Virus record (IMG/VR): IMGVR_UViG_3300027499_000001
Span: 1-61,847 of that record
Direction: 5' to 3' (one strand)
Source: a virus
DNA: 61,847 nucleotides
Shown here piece by piece: positions 6,788 through 14,360 of this stretch. How positions within the stretch are numbered: the stretch's first letter is position 1; each line of letters starts with the position of its first letter. The position numbers were made by a program, and so were the translations under genes. The notes below the pieces were generated by a model. That model saw only the letters and a program-made list of their open reading frames with translations. It was not told the DNA's origin and searched no databases.

Positions 6788-7109
6788 CAATCTCCTTTGG
6801 CACATCTACGGTGTCGCCCAGCTTGCTGGCAACGTAGCAGCGCATGGCTGCGATCAGGGGTGTGGGGCCGTATGCTTGCGCCTCTCCTGTTGCTTGATCT
6901 GGTGCGGGTGTCCATGCGCTCCATTGTGGGTTTTTGGCGTAGTTATCCAGATTGATTCCTTCGCGCTCAATGATTGGCCCACCCTGTGCCCAGTTAGTTG
7001 ACGGTGTGTAATCCTCTGTCCACCACGCAAAATCGATGTCTTTGCGAGTGCCCTCACATTGTTGCACCGCCCAATCAAGGGCGGAACCTGATAGTTCTGA
7101 TGTCTTCAT
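6774..7109 (-). CDS. DUF2591 (NinX-like) phage protein
   Basis: 111 residues with the family hallmarks in order: MKTSELSGSALDWAVQQCEG at the N-terminus, WAQGGPIIEREGI in the middle, and TPLIAAMRCYVASKLGDTV near the C-terminus. DUF2591 proteins are common early or accessory proteins in phages of enterobacteria and Burkholderiales; their biochemical role is not established. It overlaps the upstream gene by 4 bases. Confidence 0.9.
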   Translation of the reverse strand: MKTSELSGSALDWAVQQCEGTRKDIDFAWWTEDYTPSTNWAQGGPIIEREGINLDNYAKNPQWSAWTPAPDQATGEAQAYGPTPLIAAMRCYVASKLGDTVDVPKEIDAKV

Positions 7110-7345
7110 TTCGTTGCCCTTTCTTGGAAGAGCAGCGCTTCTACCGCCCGTTCAACAAACAAGGCGGTTTCTTCGTTAGGACAATCGGCAATGCAAGTGA
7201 TCCCCCCCTCTACCATGTGCAGGTAAACGCTCCAATAATGGATGTTGGGGTAATCTCGATCGCATTGCTCAAAGCACTCTATGCCATCTATCACTTCGCG
7301 GGCGACAGGGTGCATTTCAACCCCATCATATTCAGTCAAGTTCAT
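7106..7345 (-). CDS. Small acidic protein of unknown function
   Basis: 79 residues, with four Cys/His-containing patches (IECFEQCDRDYPNIHYW) and a C-terminal helix. A sigma-70-like promoter lies 47-75 bases upstream. It is co-transcribed with the DUF2591-like gene. No family is recognised. Confidence 0.75.
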   Translation of the reverse strand: MNLTEYDGVEMHPVAREVIDGIECFEQCDRDYPNIHYWSVYLHMVEGGITCIADCPNEETALFVERAVEALLFQERATK

Positions 7346-7391
7346 GGTCTTTCTCTCTTTCTATGTTGCCTAGGACGTCTAGGTGTTCATG

Positions 7392-7420
7392 ATCTTAACA
7401 CAACTTTATAGACAAGTCAA
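7392..7420 (-). promoter_or_regulatory. Sigma-70-like promoter upstream of 7345
   Basis: On the minus strand TTGACT is followed, after 17 bases, by TAAGAT. The -35 overlaps the stop codon of the upstream nuclease gene. Another minus-strand promoter at 15901-15928 has the same TAAGAT -10. Confidence 0.6.
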
Positions 7421-7836
7421 CTGTCCACTAAATGTTTTCGCATCTCAGCCCACGACACCCCCGTCCACGGCCAACGGGCCAAGGCCGGGGTGTCAATTCC
7501 TAGCCGCGCTACATCCAAAGCCTGCTCCCCACAATACAGGAGCAACTCGGACTTACTCGCTTGCATAGCCCCCGGCGGGTAATACTGAACCAAGATGTAG
7601 GTCGGACATCTAAGGTCAGCGTGCTTGATATGAAAAGCCACCTGATGGGGTGATAAAGCCACTTTGCGGCCCCGCTTGACGACCTTGAGCTCCACCATCA
7701 CAAACACCCCGTGCGGGAATGCCAACAGGCAGTCCGGGATGCCCAGGTTCACACGGGATTCAATCCGGGTGAAATGGCAGTTTGGGATATTTTCCCTGAC
7801 CCTCTTGTACAGGGTCGCTTCCGGTTTCAGGGCCAT
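7417..7836 (-). CDS. VRR-NUC-like / PD-(D/E)XK nuclease
   Basis: 139 residues. The catalytic pattern is visible: Glu26, then GIPD (Pro34-Asp35), then VELK (Glu49-Lys51), then a Gln in SPHQ at about 65. This matches small VRR-NUC-type endonucleases that may act on branched DNA or in recombination. Its start lies 77 bases inside the end of the small terminase gene, so the two are translationally coupled. Expected role: processing replication or packaging intermediates (inference). Confidence 0.8.
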   Translation of the reverse strand: MALKPEATLYKRVRENIPNCHFTRIESRVNLGIPDCLLAFPHGVFVMVELKVVKRGRKVALSPHQVAFHIKHADLRCPTYILVQYYPPGAMQASKSELLLYCGEQALDVARLGIDTPALARWPWTGVSWAEMRKHLVDS

Positions 7837-8431
7837 CTGGTTCTTCCTCTTCGGGTTCTTCTTCGATCTGCTTGGGGGTCACGTCCACAATGGGCCCGGC
7901 TTGGCCCCCATACAGGCGCTTGATCTCGTCCAACTTGCGCTGCACCTCTTCTTTACTCATGGAGTCAATCGTGCCGTGCCTGATCTCTTTGCGGTCGATG
8001 TAGATCGTGCCCAAAGCCTGCCCTCGGCGGTATTCCGCCTGAACAGCAGCACCATAAGCCCCCGCAGCTAGGGCCTGATCGCGGATGATTTGTAGGTCGC
8101 GCATATGCCGCTCAAACGTGGTGGCATACTTTTCGCCCAATTCCCTGCGCCGTTCTTGAATCGCGGCAACAATGTGTGGACTCTTGTCTGGGTCAGTCAA
8201 CTCCCGTGCGCGGCTCTTGGCCCACGTATCGCCATACCCGGCACGTAGGGCGGCCTCTTTCAGGGTGACATGCCCATCCCCTGCCACAAACTCTTCCACA
8301 AACTTCCACTCCTGCGGCGACAAAGTACGGGGCTTGTAGGGTCTAACCGGGCCAGTGATGCGCTCTTCCACGGACGCCGGGCGGCCTCCAAGACGTTTTC
8401 CCGCCAAAAACTTCTCGTCTAAACTAGCCAT
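7760..8431 (-). CDS. Terminase small subunit
   Basis: 223 residues. The ATG at 8431 shares bases with the previous stop (TGATG) and has GGAGG 8 bases upstream; longer in-frame versions run into the preceding gene. The N-terminal half has the Terminase_2 helix-turn-helix signature (LSPQEWKFVEEFV, ALRAGYG, KSPHIVAAIQERR). The C-terminal tail is acidic (EEEPEEEEPD), which may contact the large subunit. It recognises the packaging site on phage DNA. Unusually it is far from the large subunit gene. Confidence 0.9.
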   Translation of the reverse strand: MASLDEKFLAGKRLGGRPASVEERITGPVRPYKPRTLSPQEWKFVEEFVAGDGHVTLKEAALRAGYGDTWAKSRARELTDPDKSPHIVAAIQERRRELGEKYATTFERHMRDLQIIRDQALAAGAYGAAVQAEYRRGQALGTIYIDRKEIRHGTIDSMSKEEVQRKLDEIKRLYGGQAGPIVDVTPKQIEEEPEEEEPDGPETGSDPVQEGQGKYPKLPFHPD

Positions 8432-8649
8432 CAAGCCACCCTCCACAGCCGCCAGCCTTCGCCATGCCGGCGGCACGTGAACCTGGTGCCAGGATGCCTG
8501 CGCGAGTACATGTACGCCGCGCTGCGCAAATTCTTGATCCACGTAGCGTCTAGCACCAAAAAGCTATCCCCCACGGCCATATCTGGGAAGGGGTAACGCT
8601 CTCGGGGGTCAACGCCACCGGGCAAAGGGATGTTCTTTTCGAGTTTCAT
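8431..8649 (-). CDS. Conserved small phage protein, possible nucleic-acid binder
   Basis: 72 residues starting MKLEKNIPLPGG. The pattern YPFPDMAVGDSFLV followed by a basic C-terminus ending in GWRLWRVA is typical of a small phage protein family of unknown function. The ATG at 8649 was chosen because it matches the usual family start. TGATG overlap with the small terminase gene. Confidence 0.8.
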   Translation of the reverse strand: MKLEKNIPLPGGVDPRERYPFPDMAVGDSFLVLDATWIKNLRSAAYMYSRRHPGTRFTCRRHGEGWRLWRVA

Positions 8650-9031
8650 GGCTACATTGTGCAACAAGTGCACAGTCAACGCAATCAATATGTCAAATTC
8701 AGGGTTTTAGTTAGACTTTTTTAGGGAAGAGTATGTTTTTTTTTTTTCAAAAAAGGTCTGCGCGCGCATTTTATGAGAATTACACTTCTTGACTATGTGT
8801 AATGTACTGTGTTCTCATAACCCATTGATTTCATTGACTTATTACACCATTACGTCTATTACACCAAATCTCACAAAAAAAATAAAAAAAACATGATGAG
8901 TCAAAAAAAGTCTATGTAAATGACGAAATTTGCCCTCGGTCCGTGGTCCGTGGTCCTTTCTATACCCCAAAAGTACAAAAGCCCGTGATCCGTGGACCAC
9001 GAGCCCTTGTCCCATCCGCATGCTCTGCGCT
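8650..9031. other. AT-rich noncoding region with nested inverted repeat
   Basis: About 380 bases without a gene. It holds poly-T and poly-A runs (8740-8760, 8874-8910), a nested inverted repeat with arms 8773-8779/8812-8818 and 8780-8785/8797-8802, and three ATTACAC copies (8779, 8841, 8858). It also has two heptamer doublets (8941-8954, 8983-8996). TTGACT and TTGACA lie on the minus strand at 8674 and 8691. It is the second candidate for a replication origin, or for a promoter region serving the small-terminase genes. Confidence 0.6.
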
Positions 9032-9274
9032 CTATTGCACGCCCATGCTCTCGCTAAAGCCTCCGTCCAGCATTTTGGCGGCGAGGTGGGCGGGCACCAG
9101 TTCGCCGAACTCGATCTCTTGGACGTTTCCGACGTGGATGCCGGCGGTGGGCACGTGGAGCACGGGCCCCAGGAGCACGACTTTGACGCCGTCTATGGTG
9201 AGGCAGACCACTTGGACCATGTGGGTGGTGTTGACCAGCTCGCGCAGGAGGCCTTCGGTGAGTTCGGTCTTCAT
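9032..9274 (-). CDS. Small protein of unknown function
   Basis: 80 residues, beta-rich (VVCLTIDGVKVVLLGPVLHVP), reminiscent of small strand-rich domains. It overlaps the upstream stop by 4 bases (ATGA). It is the last gene before the AT-rich gap. No family is recognised. Confidence 0.75.
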   Translation of the reverse strand: MKTELTEGLLRELVNTTHMVQVVCLTIDGVKVVLLGPVLHVPTAGIHVGNVQEIEFGELVPAHLAAKMLDGGFSESMGVQ

Positions 9275-9498
9275 GAGCTGACGGTTACCCAGCCTACGCC
9301 GGCGCCGCCCTCTTTGATTCCCAGGTCCAGGGCGAGTTTCTCGACCTCGCCTTTGTGGTGCGCGACTTCCTTGGCCAGGGCTTCGAGAAGGTCGTTTTGC
9401 ACTTCGATTCTTCGGCGCAGGCTTTTGACGTACTCGGCCAGTTCGATGTTGTCGATCTGGACTGGGGGGTTTTCTGTTGAGTGTGTTGCGGGTCTCAT
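9271..9498 (-). CDS. Small coiled-coil protein of unknown function
   Basis: 75 residues from the ATG at 9498 (AAGGA about 8 bases upstream). A helix from about residue 18 to 60 with regular Leu/Ile/Val spacing suggests a dimeric coiled coil. No family is recognised. Confidence 0.75.
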   Translation of the reverse strand: MRPATHSTENPPVQIDNIELAEYVKSLRRRIEVQNDLLEALAKEVAHHKGEVEKLALDLGIKEGGAGVGWVTVSS

Positions 9499-9587
9499 TT
9501 GATAATCCTTAGAAAAGCGCCACAGCAGGCGCATTTGTAAATGGGCTGGCCGGAGACGGGCTCCCAGCGGTGTGGACATTCAGGCAT
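9495..9587 (-). CDS. 30-residue Cys-rich micropeptide
   Basis: A tiny gene with a strong ribosome site (AGGAG, 7 bases before ATG), overlapping both neighbours. The peptide has CPH near the N-terminus and YKCACCGAF near the C-terminus, a spacing that could bind one zinc ion as a minimal zinc ribbon. Function unknown. Confidence 0.65.
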   Translation of the reverse strand: MPECPHRWEPVSGQPIYKCACCGAFLRIIK

Positions 9588-9648
9588 AGAGGCTCCTGAT
9601 GGTTAGCAGCGCCAGCATGATGATGATAAAGGTCCAGGCGATTTTCAT
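9580..9648 (-). CDS. 22-residue membrane micropeptide
   Basis: ATG at 9648 overlaps the previous stop (ATGA) and has GAGGGG 6 bases upstream. Nearly the whole peptide (KIAWTFIIIMLALLTI) is one hydrophobic helix. It could tune a membrane protein or be a spacer for translational coupling. Confidence 0.55.
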   Translation of the reverse strand: MKIAWTFIIIMLALLTIRSLYA

Positions 9649-10130
9649 TTTTTGCCCCTCAGTTTGCGCAGCTCCACCGCTGCGTAGAGGTAGTAGTTGT
9701 GGTTGCCGTCTGTGGCGATGTGCATGCCTTCCAGGAGGTCGCAGCAGGCGTTAAGCTCTGCCTGGCGCTCTTCTTCGAGGCGGCCTTTGAATGCCGTGGC
9801 GATCCAGTCGATGAACACCTTGGCAGACTCGGCAGCATCGCCTTCAAAAACCATCTCCGGGCCGTTGAAGTCCATGCGGCCAACTTGCTTGCCAGCGCCG
9901 GAGGTATCGTGGTTGTTGTGGAAGGTGATGTTGTAGTCGGGCTTGAGCGGGCCAAAGGCGTACAGCTGGCCCGTGGGCACCGACAACTGCTCCGTGGTCC
10001 ATGGTTCTTGCAGGAAGTCCTGGACCCGCTGCTCGTAGGGTTTTGGCCCGGTGACCGTGCCACAGCGTGTGCACTTCAGTGCTCCCGTGCCGTGGTCCGT
10101 GAACTGCCAGTTGTGTTTGCAGTCAGTCAT
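9645..10130 (-). CDS. Zinc-ribbon-containing protein of unknown function
   Basis: 161 residues. The N-terminus has CKHNW followed by KCTRCG, a likely zinc knuckle. The middle is beta-rich and the C-terminus helical. The coding sequence contains two heptamer doublets (9992-10005 and 10090-10103), which encode parts of the protein. Similar zinc-ribbon small proteins cluster in phage early regions. Confidence 0.75.
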   Translation of the reverse strand: MTDCKHNWQFTDHGTGALKCTRCGTVTGPKPYEQRVQDFLQEPWTTEQLSVPTGQLYAFGPLKPDYNITFHNNHDTSGAGKQVGRMDFNGPEMVFEGDAAESAKVFIDWIATAFKGRLEEERQAELNACCDLLEGMHIATDGNHNYYLYAAVELRKLRGKK

Positions 10131-10315
10131 GCTAGGTTGTCCTTCAATTCAAAGTCAATGAGTTTGACCATGCGGCTGATTTGTTTCATGTACTCCACGG
10201 CCTTTTTGTCTTCGTTCATGCCAGAGCCCACCAGGGCAGCGGCTTGGATGAAGCGCAGGTCCGTGAGCATGGAGCGCAGCTCTCGCAGGTCGGAGGAGGT
10301 GAGGTTAGAGGTCAT
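10127..10315 (-). CDS. Small helical protein of unknown function
   Basis: 62 residues with GGAG 7 bases before the ATG. Mostly helical (SSDLRELRSMLTDLRFIQAAA), acidic at the C-terminus. ATGA overlap with the next gene. No family is recognised. Confidence 0.75.
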   Translation of the reverse strand: MTSNLTSSDLRELRSMLTDLRFIQAAALVGSGMNEDKKAVEYMKQISRMVKLIDFELKDNLA

Positions 10316-10469
10316 CTTGATTCTCCAGTGAGTCGTTGATCAGTTGCTGCTTCACAAGCTCCAGCACGCCGATGACGGTGGACATGTAAAACGCCTCGTC
10401 GTAGCGGTGAATCACTTCAAGCAATTCGTCCACTAGCCCTTGGGCCAGTTCGCCTTGATTGAGCTTCAT
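10305..10469 (-). CDS. 54-residue acidic helical protein
   Basis: Start ATG at 10469 overlaps the upstream stop (TGATG) and has AAGGAG 8 bases upstream. The product is helical and acidic (LAQGLVDELLEVIHRYDEAF). It overlaps the next gene by 11 bases. No family is recognised. Confidence 0.7.
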   Translation of the reverse strand: MKLNQGELAQGLVDELLEVIHRYDEAFYMSTVIGVLELVKQQLINDSLENQDDL

Positions 10470-11080
10470 CAGAACTTCTCCTTGATGCCGTGGGCGGCTT
10501 CGATGGCTCGGGCAAACACATGGGTGTCTGCCGTCACAAAGTCAGTATTGCTGACTTCACACCACATATCCGAAATCTGCTCATCCGTCAGCGGCTTGCG
10601 CTGTGCTGGCTGCTCCATCGGCAAACCTCCAGCCCTGTGCGCTGTATCTTCTGGAGACCATTGTTCACTGCGGCGCATACGGAACACAGCTTGCAGGTTC
10701 GGGTCGTTCACCATGTCGCAGTCTTCGCGCTCAGTCTCTGACTTGTAGCGCACCACACCAAACTCAGCCTCATGCACCAAGCCGCAGTCACAGCACTTCA
10801 TCAGGTAACCCTTAGGGTCAGGGCACACCCACTCTGACCAGTCGTATGGCTGATCAACGCAGTGCGTAAAGAACTCAGAGTCACGCCGCGCCACGTCATA
10901 CTTCAACGCGTCAATGAAATCAGGCGGTGGCTCCATAAAACGCTCATCTAACTTGGCCTCAAATTCAGCCATCACCTTATGAACGGCACGCACTGCGGCG
11001 TCCTCTACCATTGCCTTTGAGGATTTCTTAATGGCAGCGATGTGCGCCTGGGCGCGGGCCTCGTAGTCTTTGTCGTCCAT
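10469..11080 (-). CDS. Protein with Cys cluster and ARAIEAAHG motif, unknown function
   Basis: 203 residues from the ATG at 11080 (TGATG overlap, AAGGAG upstream). The N-terminal third is helical. A central CPDPKGYLMKCCDCGLVHE segment may bind zinc. The C-terminal LTDEQISDMW ... HVFARAIEAAHGI segment recurs in small proteins of Burkholderiales and other phages. Function unknown. Confidence 0.75.
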   Translation of the reverse strand: MDDKDYEARAQAHIAAIKKSSKAMVEDAAVRAVHKVMAEFEAKLDERFMEPPPDFIDALKYDVARRDSEFFTHCVDQPYDWSEWVCPDPKGYLMKCCDCGLVHEAEFGVVRYKSETEREDCDMVNDPNLQAVFRMRRSEQWSPEDTAHRAGGLPMEQPAQRKPLTDEQISDMWCEVSNTDFVTADTHVFARAIEAAHGIKEKF

Positions 11081-11400
11081 CAAAACTTCTCCTTGTAAAA
11101 CTTGCCGATGACCTCGGCCAGTTCGTAGATGTGAAAGTCCCCACCCTCGCCACCGGCGTCGCTGATCCAGATCATGCCTGGCTGCACGCCAGGGGTGAGG
11201 GTCCAGCCGGCCACCTTGACTTCAAAGCGCTCGCGGCCGTCCTTGAAGCCTTGGTCGTAGGCCACTTGGGCCTTGCATGCCTCTTCGATGGTCATGAGGG
11301 TGTACTTCTGGCATTCCTGCCAGACAAAGAGGGCGTTGTTTTCGCCGATGGCGCGTTGTTCGGGTTTGGTCAATTGGGACCACCATTCTGGGAATGTCAT
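11080..11400 (-). CDS. Small phage protein of unknown function
   Basis: 106 residues from the ATG at 11400. Aromatic N-terminus (MTFPEWWSQLTKPEQRAIG), a helical FVWQECQKYTLMTIEEACKAQ middle, and a Gly-rich C-terminus. No family is recognised with confidence. Confidence 0.75.
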   Translation of the reverse strand: MTFPEWWSQLTKPEQRAIGENNALFVWQECQKYTLMTIEEACKAQVAYDQGFKDGRERFEVKVAGWTLTPGVQPGMIWISDAGGEGGDFHIYELAEVIGKFYKEKF

Positions 11401-11401
11401 G

Positions 11402-11620
11402 TCAATACTCCACCTTTTCAATTTTGAACTCGTGCTCACACTTCTCACAGATCACTTCCCATCCACGCAGCGTGTCCCATGTGTTGGAAAAGATGTGGCG
11501 AGCGATGTCGTGATCCGTGTCGTGCTGTGGGTCTGCCAAATCGTTGGAGCATTCGCACTTCGGACATTCCACATAAAGCGACCATTCAAGCTGTGCCGTC
11601 GGGGTTTCGTGCGTGCTCAT
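11402..11620 (-). CDS. Small zinc-ribbon protein
   Basis: 72 residues. Two CxxC knuckles (ECPKCEC and CEKCEHEF) separated by about 35 residues are expected to bind one zinc ion, as in many DNA- or RNA-polymerase-associated ribbons. Start at 11620, overlapping the previous stop. Target unknown. Confidence 0.75.
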   Translation of the reverse strand: MSTHETPTAQLEWSLYVECPKCECSNDLADPQHDTDHDIARHIFSNTWDTLRGWEVICEKCEHEFKIEKVEY

Positions 11621-11979
11621 TTCTGTTCTCCTGCTTCGCCAATGGCGGCACGGGCACAAGCTCCGGCGTCGTGCGCCATTTCTTTGTGGATGCCGTGGAG
11701 CGGCTGCTCCATGAGCATGAGTGGGCAGCGATCCGCGATCCAATGGAGCGCATTCAACTGCTTCTGACTCGCCTTCTGCAGGTTCATCACCTTCAAGCGC
11801 AGGCCGTAGATTTCCGAGTGCTGGTCATACGCCAGGTTCGTCAGGCGTCGCAGTTCATCTTCCAGCGTCTTCCTTGCCATTTCTGGCGCGGGGTCTTCTG
11901 TTCTTTGGTTCAAGCCTTGCTCAAATGATGCGTCTGCGTAAGCATCAGCCAGCCGCAGTGCTTCTGGTTGTTCACTCAT
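11617..11979 (-). CDS. Helical protein of unknown function
   Basis: 120 residues from the ATG at 11979, chosen for AAGGAG 8 bases upstream and an ATGA overlap; a longer version would lack these. The middle is a predicted long helix (LEDELRRLTNLAYDQHSEIYGLRLKVMNL). No family is recognised. Confidence 0.75.
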   Translation of the reverse strand: MSEQPEALRLADAYADASFEQGLNQRTEDPAPEMARKTLEDELRRLTNLAYDQHSEIYGLRLKVMNLQKASQKQLNALHWIADRCPLMLMEQPLHGIHKEMAHDAGACARAAIGEAGEQK

Positions 11980-12245
11980 TTCTTTTGCTCCTTGAGCCAT
12001 GCTGCCCAGCTCGCGCAGGTGTCGGCGCCAAACGCCTGCCGGAAGTCGGCCTGCAGCTTGACAGCGGCCATGTCCAGGGCGGCGTTCCAGCCAGTGATGT
12101 AGTACTTGTCGGGCGTGAACTGGGCCTCTCGCCTAGAGGCTTTGGCGTCTTCGATGGCGTTGTTGATGTCTATGTAGAAGTCTTCGTAGGAAAGCCCTTC
12201 TTCCCAGCACTCAAACAGGCGGATGAATTCTTCGATGTTGTTCAT
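11976..12245 (-). CDS. Small protein of unknown function
   Basis: 89 residues from the ATG at 12245 (ATGA overlap). It contains a GWNAALDMAAV helix, a phrase seen in several small phage proteins with 'YxxGWNxAL' motifs. Acidic N-terminus, helical C-terminus. Confidence 0.75.
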   Translation of the reverse strand: MNNIEEFIRLFECWEEGLSYEDFYIDINNAIEDAKASRREAQFTPDKYYITGWNAALDMAAVKLQADFRQAFGADTCASWAAWLKEQKK

Positions 12246-12535
12246 ACGTGCCCCTTTGCCCAGTAGCGCAGGGCCGTGATCCATGATCCTTCAATCTTGC
12301 TCAGTATCTCGTGCTGCTCTTCCAGTTGCCCTTGCAGCAGCCCGATCTCTTCGGCCAGCTCACGCATCTTGGGCTCGTAGTAGGCCTTCTGCCCTGCCAG
12401 GACGGCTTCGCGCTCTGCCTGGCGCACCTCTTTAAAGCTGCGGCGCTTGGCGCGGGTGCGGGTCTTCTTGGCTGCGGGCGCGGCCACTTCGGTTACGGCT
12501 TGTACGCCGCTCACGGTTGCTTCAGTAGTCGTCAT
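12242..12535 (-). CDS. Basic coiled-coil protein of unknown function
   Basis: 97 residues. A basic patch (AAKKTRTRAKRRSFKEVRQ) precedes a helical coiled-coil-like region (LAEEIGLLQGQLEEQHEIL). The C-terminal codons (GSWITA) fall on a heptamer doublet (12274-12287). It could bind nucleic acid, which is inference. Confidence 0.75.
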   Translation of the reverse strand: MTTTEATVSGVQAVTEVAAPAAKKTRTRAKRRSFKEVRQAEREAVLAGQKAYYEPKMRELAEEIGLLQGQLEEQHEILSKIEGSWITALRYWAKGHV

Positions 12536-12779
12536 CTAGGTTCTCCATGTGGTTAAAAATTTCCGCGTCGATGCGGTAGCGGTCGTCGTCGGTCATCTTG
12601 CGCTCCAGCCACGCAGCGGGTCGGCCGTTGCGGTCGAGGATTTCCCATTCACCTTCGCCGCCTTCAGCAGGGGCCCAGTTGTCGGGATGGCCAGACAGCC
12701 GGGCAGGCACATAGCCCTCCCAGCTGGTCACGCGGATGATGCAGGGAATGCCGCAGCAGGTGGATTCGAACTCGCTCAT
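12522..12779 (-). CDS. Small acidic protein of unknown function
   Basis: 85 residues with CCGIPC near the N-terminus and a Trp/Gly-rich middle (GEGEWEILDRNGRPAAWLE). It overlaps the next gene by 14 bases. The sequence style matches small phage proteins that pair with the following one. Confidence 0.75.
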   Translation of the reverse strand: MSEFESTCCGIPCIIRVTSWEGYVPARLSGHPDNWAPAEGGEGEWEILDRNGRPAAWLERKMTDDDRYRIDAEIFNHMENLDDDY

Positions 12780-13285
12780 GTCTTCTCCTTGATCTGCTCG
12801 GCCACCCAGTTACGCATCACGCGCCAGCGCTTGTCTGGAGCGTTGTCGTCGTGCATGTGGATAGTCTTGGTGTGTCTGCCGTAGTCGGGGTAATAAGGCC
12901 GTACTGGGCCGCAGATTTCCACGTCCACGAACTTGTAGTCATCGACCACCTCGTCGTTCATCCACATGATCTCTTGGACCAGTGGAGCTGCTACACCAAA
13001 GCGCTCGGCAACCAAGCGCTCGTCGCAACCCTCTTCCGCGTCGCCCAGGTCATCCATCTTTGTGCCGCGAGCCGAGCCCAGTACACCGAGGGTACAGAAC
13101 TCACCATCAGCAGTCGCAAAGTTGTTGGAATACAGCCGCTTGTCGGGCATCGCGTCCAGCGCAGCCAGCAAGTCGCGCAGCATGGCCTGGCCACGCTTGC
13201 CTCGAATCGAGCTGGCCACCCGGCCGCGCCACATGATCAGACGCCAGTTGTCGTCGATGTCGTCGGAGTATCCACTGCGGCTCAC
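12776..13285 (-). CDS. Conserved phage protein (SGYSDD / RGKRGQ family)
   Basis: 169 residues. The N-terminus (SGYSDDIDD...LIMWRGRVASSIRGKRGQ) followed by LLAALDAMPDKRL and a MNDE near the middle is a well-known uncharacterised family in phages and prophages of proteobacteria. Function unknown; conservation suggests an early role. Confidence 0.85.
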   Translation of the reverse strand: MSRSGYSDDIDDNWRLIMWRGRVASSIRGKRGQAMLRDLLAALDAMPDKRLYSNNFATADGEFCTLGVLGSARGTKMDDLGDAEEGCDERLVAERFGVAAPLVQEIMWMNDEVVDDYKFVDVEICGPVRPYYPDYGRHTKTIHMHDDNAPDKRWRVMRNWVAEQIKEKT

Positions 13286-13518
13286 AGCACCACCCCCTTC
13301 GCATCTTGCACCAGCTCACGCACGCGGATGAGGATGTCGGCATGCTTGCCCTGCTTGAACAGGACGAACAGCTCTTCAATAACATCAGCACTGAAGCCAC
13401 CATGCACCAGGCCGCGCTCTTGGCATACTTCCATCAGCTCTTCGTCAGTCAGGTCGTCCGTGTCGATGTCAACGTCCACGTCGACGTTCACCGTGGTGGA
13501 ATAAACGTGCTTGCTCAT
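13282..13518 (-). CDS. Small acidic protein of unknown function
   Basis: 78 residues with an Asp/Val-rich strand (VNVDVDVDIDTDDL) and helical C-terminus. The alternating VDVD pattern suggests an acidic beta hairpin. ATGA overlap with the next gene. Confidence 0.75.
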   Translation of the reverse strand: MSKHVYSTTVNVDVDVDIDTDDLTDEELMEVCQERGLVHGGFSADVIEELFVLFKQGKHADILIRVRELVQDAKGVVL

Positions 13519-13742
13519 GATTTCTCCCTGGTGCGTATGGCCTTTATGACCCTGTTGCGCAACGCTCTTTCCGCGCCAAGCAATGCGGTGTCCGCTTTTG
13601 CCAAACAGGCCTCACGCTCCAGCTCTTGGGCCTTCTCCCACAGCATCACCAGGTGCGGCGTTGAAACAGTCCAGGTGGTGTATTGGCGATTGGCCGCGAT
13701 GATGTCGTGCAGATTGGCCAGTACTTCGTTTTGGTTTGTCAT
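13515..13742 (-). CDS. Small helical protein of unknown function
   Basis: 75 residues from the ATG at 13742, which overlaps the upstream stop; a longer frame (13763) is inside the neighbour. Mostly helical and basic at the C-terminus. No family is recognised. Confidence 0.7.
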   Translation of the reverse strand: MTNQNEVLANLHDIIAANRQYTTWTVSTPHLVMLWEKAQELEREACLAKADTALLGAERALRNRVIKAIRTREKS

Positions 13743-14059
13743 AGTGGCATGTCCCCGTGCCATGGCTCGTCTTCCATGCGCTTTAGGTTAAAGATGAACC
13801 GATACTGCGGATGCACCTTGACGAACAGGCGCGCGTAGAACGCAATGTGGTTGTTGCAAATCTTGAAGTCCTGGCCTGTGGTCTTCATCGCCACTTCCCA
13901 GCGGATGCGGTTGATGATGAGCCAGTGGCTGATCTTCCTGTGACCGTGGTTGATGGCCTCCAGCGTGAAGCGCTCAAAGTATTCCCACACGGCCGGGTTG
14001 GCCGCGTTGAAGGCGTTGAACTCCCGCTGGCGCAGGTGGAACGGCGTGTTCATGCTCAT
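13739..14059 (-). CDS. Conserved phage protein, WEYFERFTLEAINxGHRK family
   Basis: 106 residues. The pattern FNAANPAVWEYFERFTLEAINHGHRKISHWLIINRIRWE is characteristic of a small phage protein family of unknown function, with a basic, aromatic surface. ATGA overlap with the next gene. Confidence 0.8.
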   Translation of the reverse strand: MSMNTPFHLRQREFNAFNAANPAVWEYFERFTLEAINHGHRKISHWLIINRIRWEVAMKTTGQDFKICNNHIAFYARLFVKVHPQYRFIFNLKRMEDEPWHGDMPL

Positions 14060-14157
14060 AGCGGTGCCTCCTCTGCATCAGCTGGATACACAGGCCCACG
14101 CGGGGCCCGTGGCTCTTGATACGGGGGCAGTGGAAAGGGAGGGAATGGCCAGGTCAT
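14056..14157 (-). CDS. 33-residue proline-rich micropeptide
   Basis: Start ATG at 14157 overlaps the previous stop, and its own stop overlaps the next start, the rule in this block. It is rich in Pro (FPPFPLPPYQEP), which could bind an SH3-like or scaffold surface. No family. Confidence 0.5.
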   Translation of the reverse strand: MTWPFPPFPLPPYQEPRAPRGPVYPADAEEAPL

Positions 14158-14360
14158 GACAGCTCCTCTCCGGGCGAGTCCACACGGAACCCGTTCATCG
14201 AGTCCTCCCACTTGTCGCAGCTGTTTTGGGACACCGTGTACTTCAGGTGTTTGGGTGATTCGCGGTTCAGGCACATGGCCTGTACGGGGCCGGAGCCCTC
14301 GCACTTGGCGATCATGTCGGACCAGAACCAGCAGTCCAGGCATTGTCCGACGGCTCTCAT
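14154..14360 (-). CDS. Small Cys-rich protein of unknown function
   Basis: 68 residues from the ATG at 14360 with GAGG upstream. Five cysteines (CLDCWFW, CEGSG, CLNRE, SCDKW) suggest metal binding. Similar Cys-rich small proteins occur in phage early regions. Confidence 0.7.
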   Translation of the reverse strand: MRAVGQCLDCWFWSDMIAKCEGSGPVQAMCLNRESPKHLKYTVSQNSCDKWEDSMNGFRVDSPGEELS

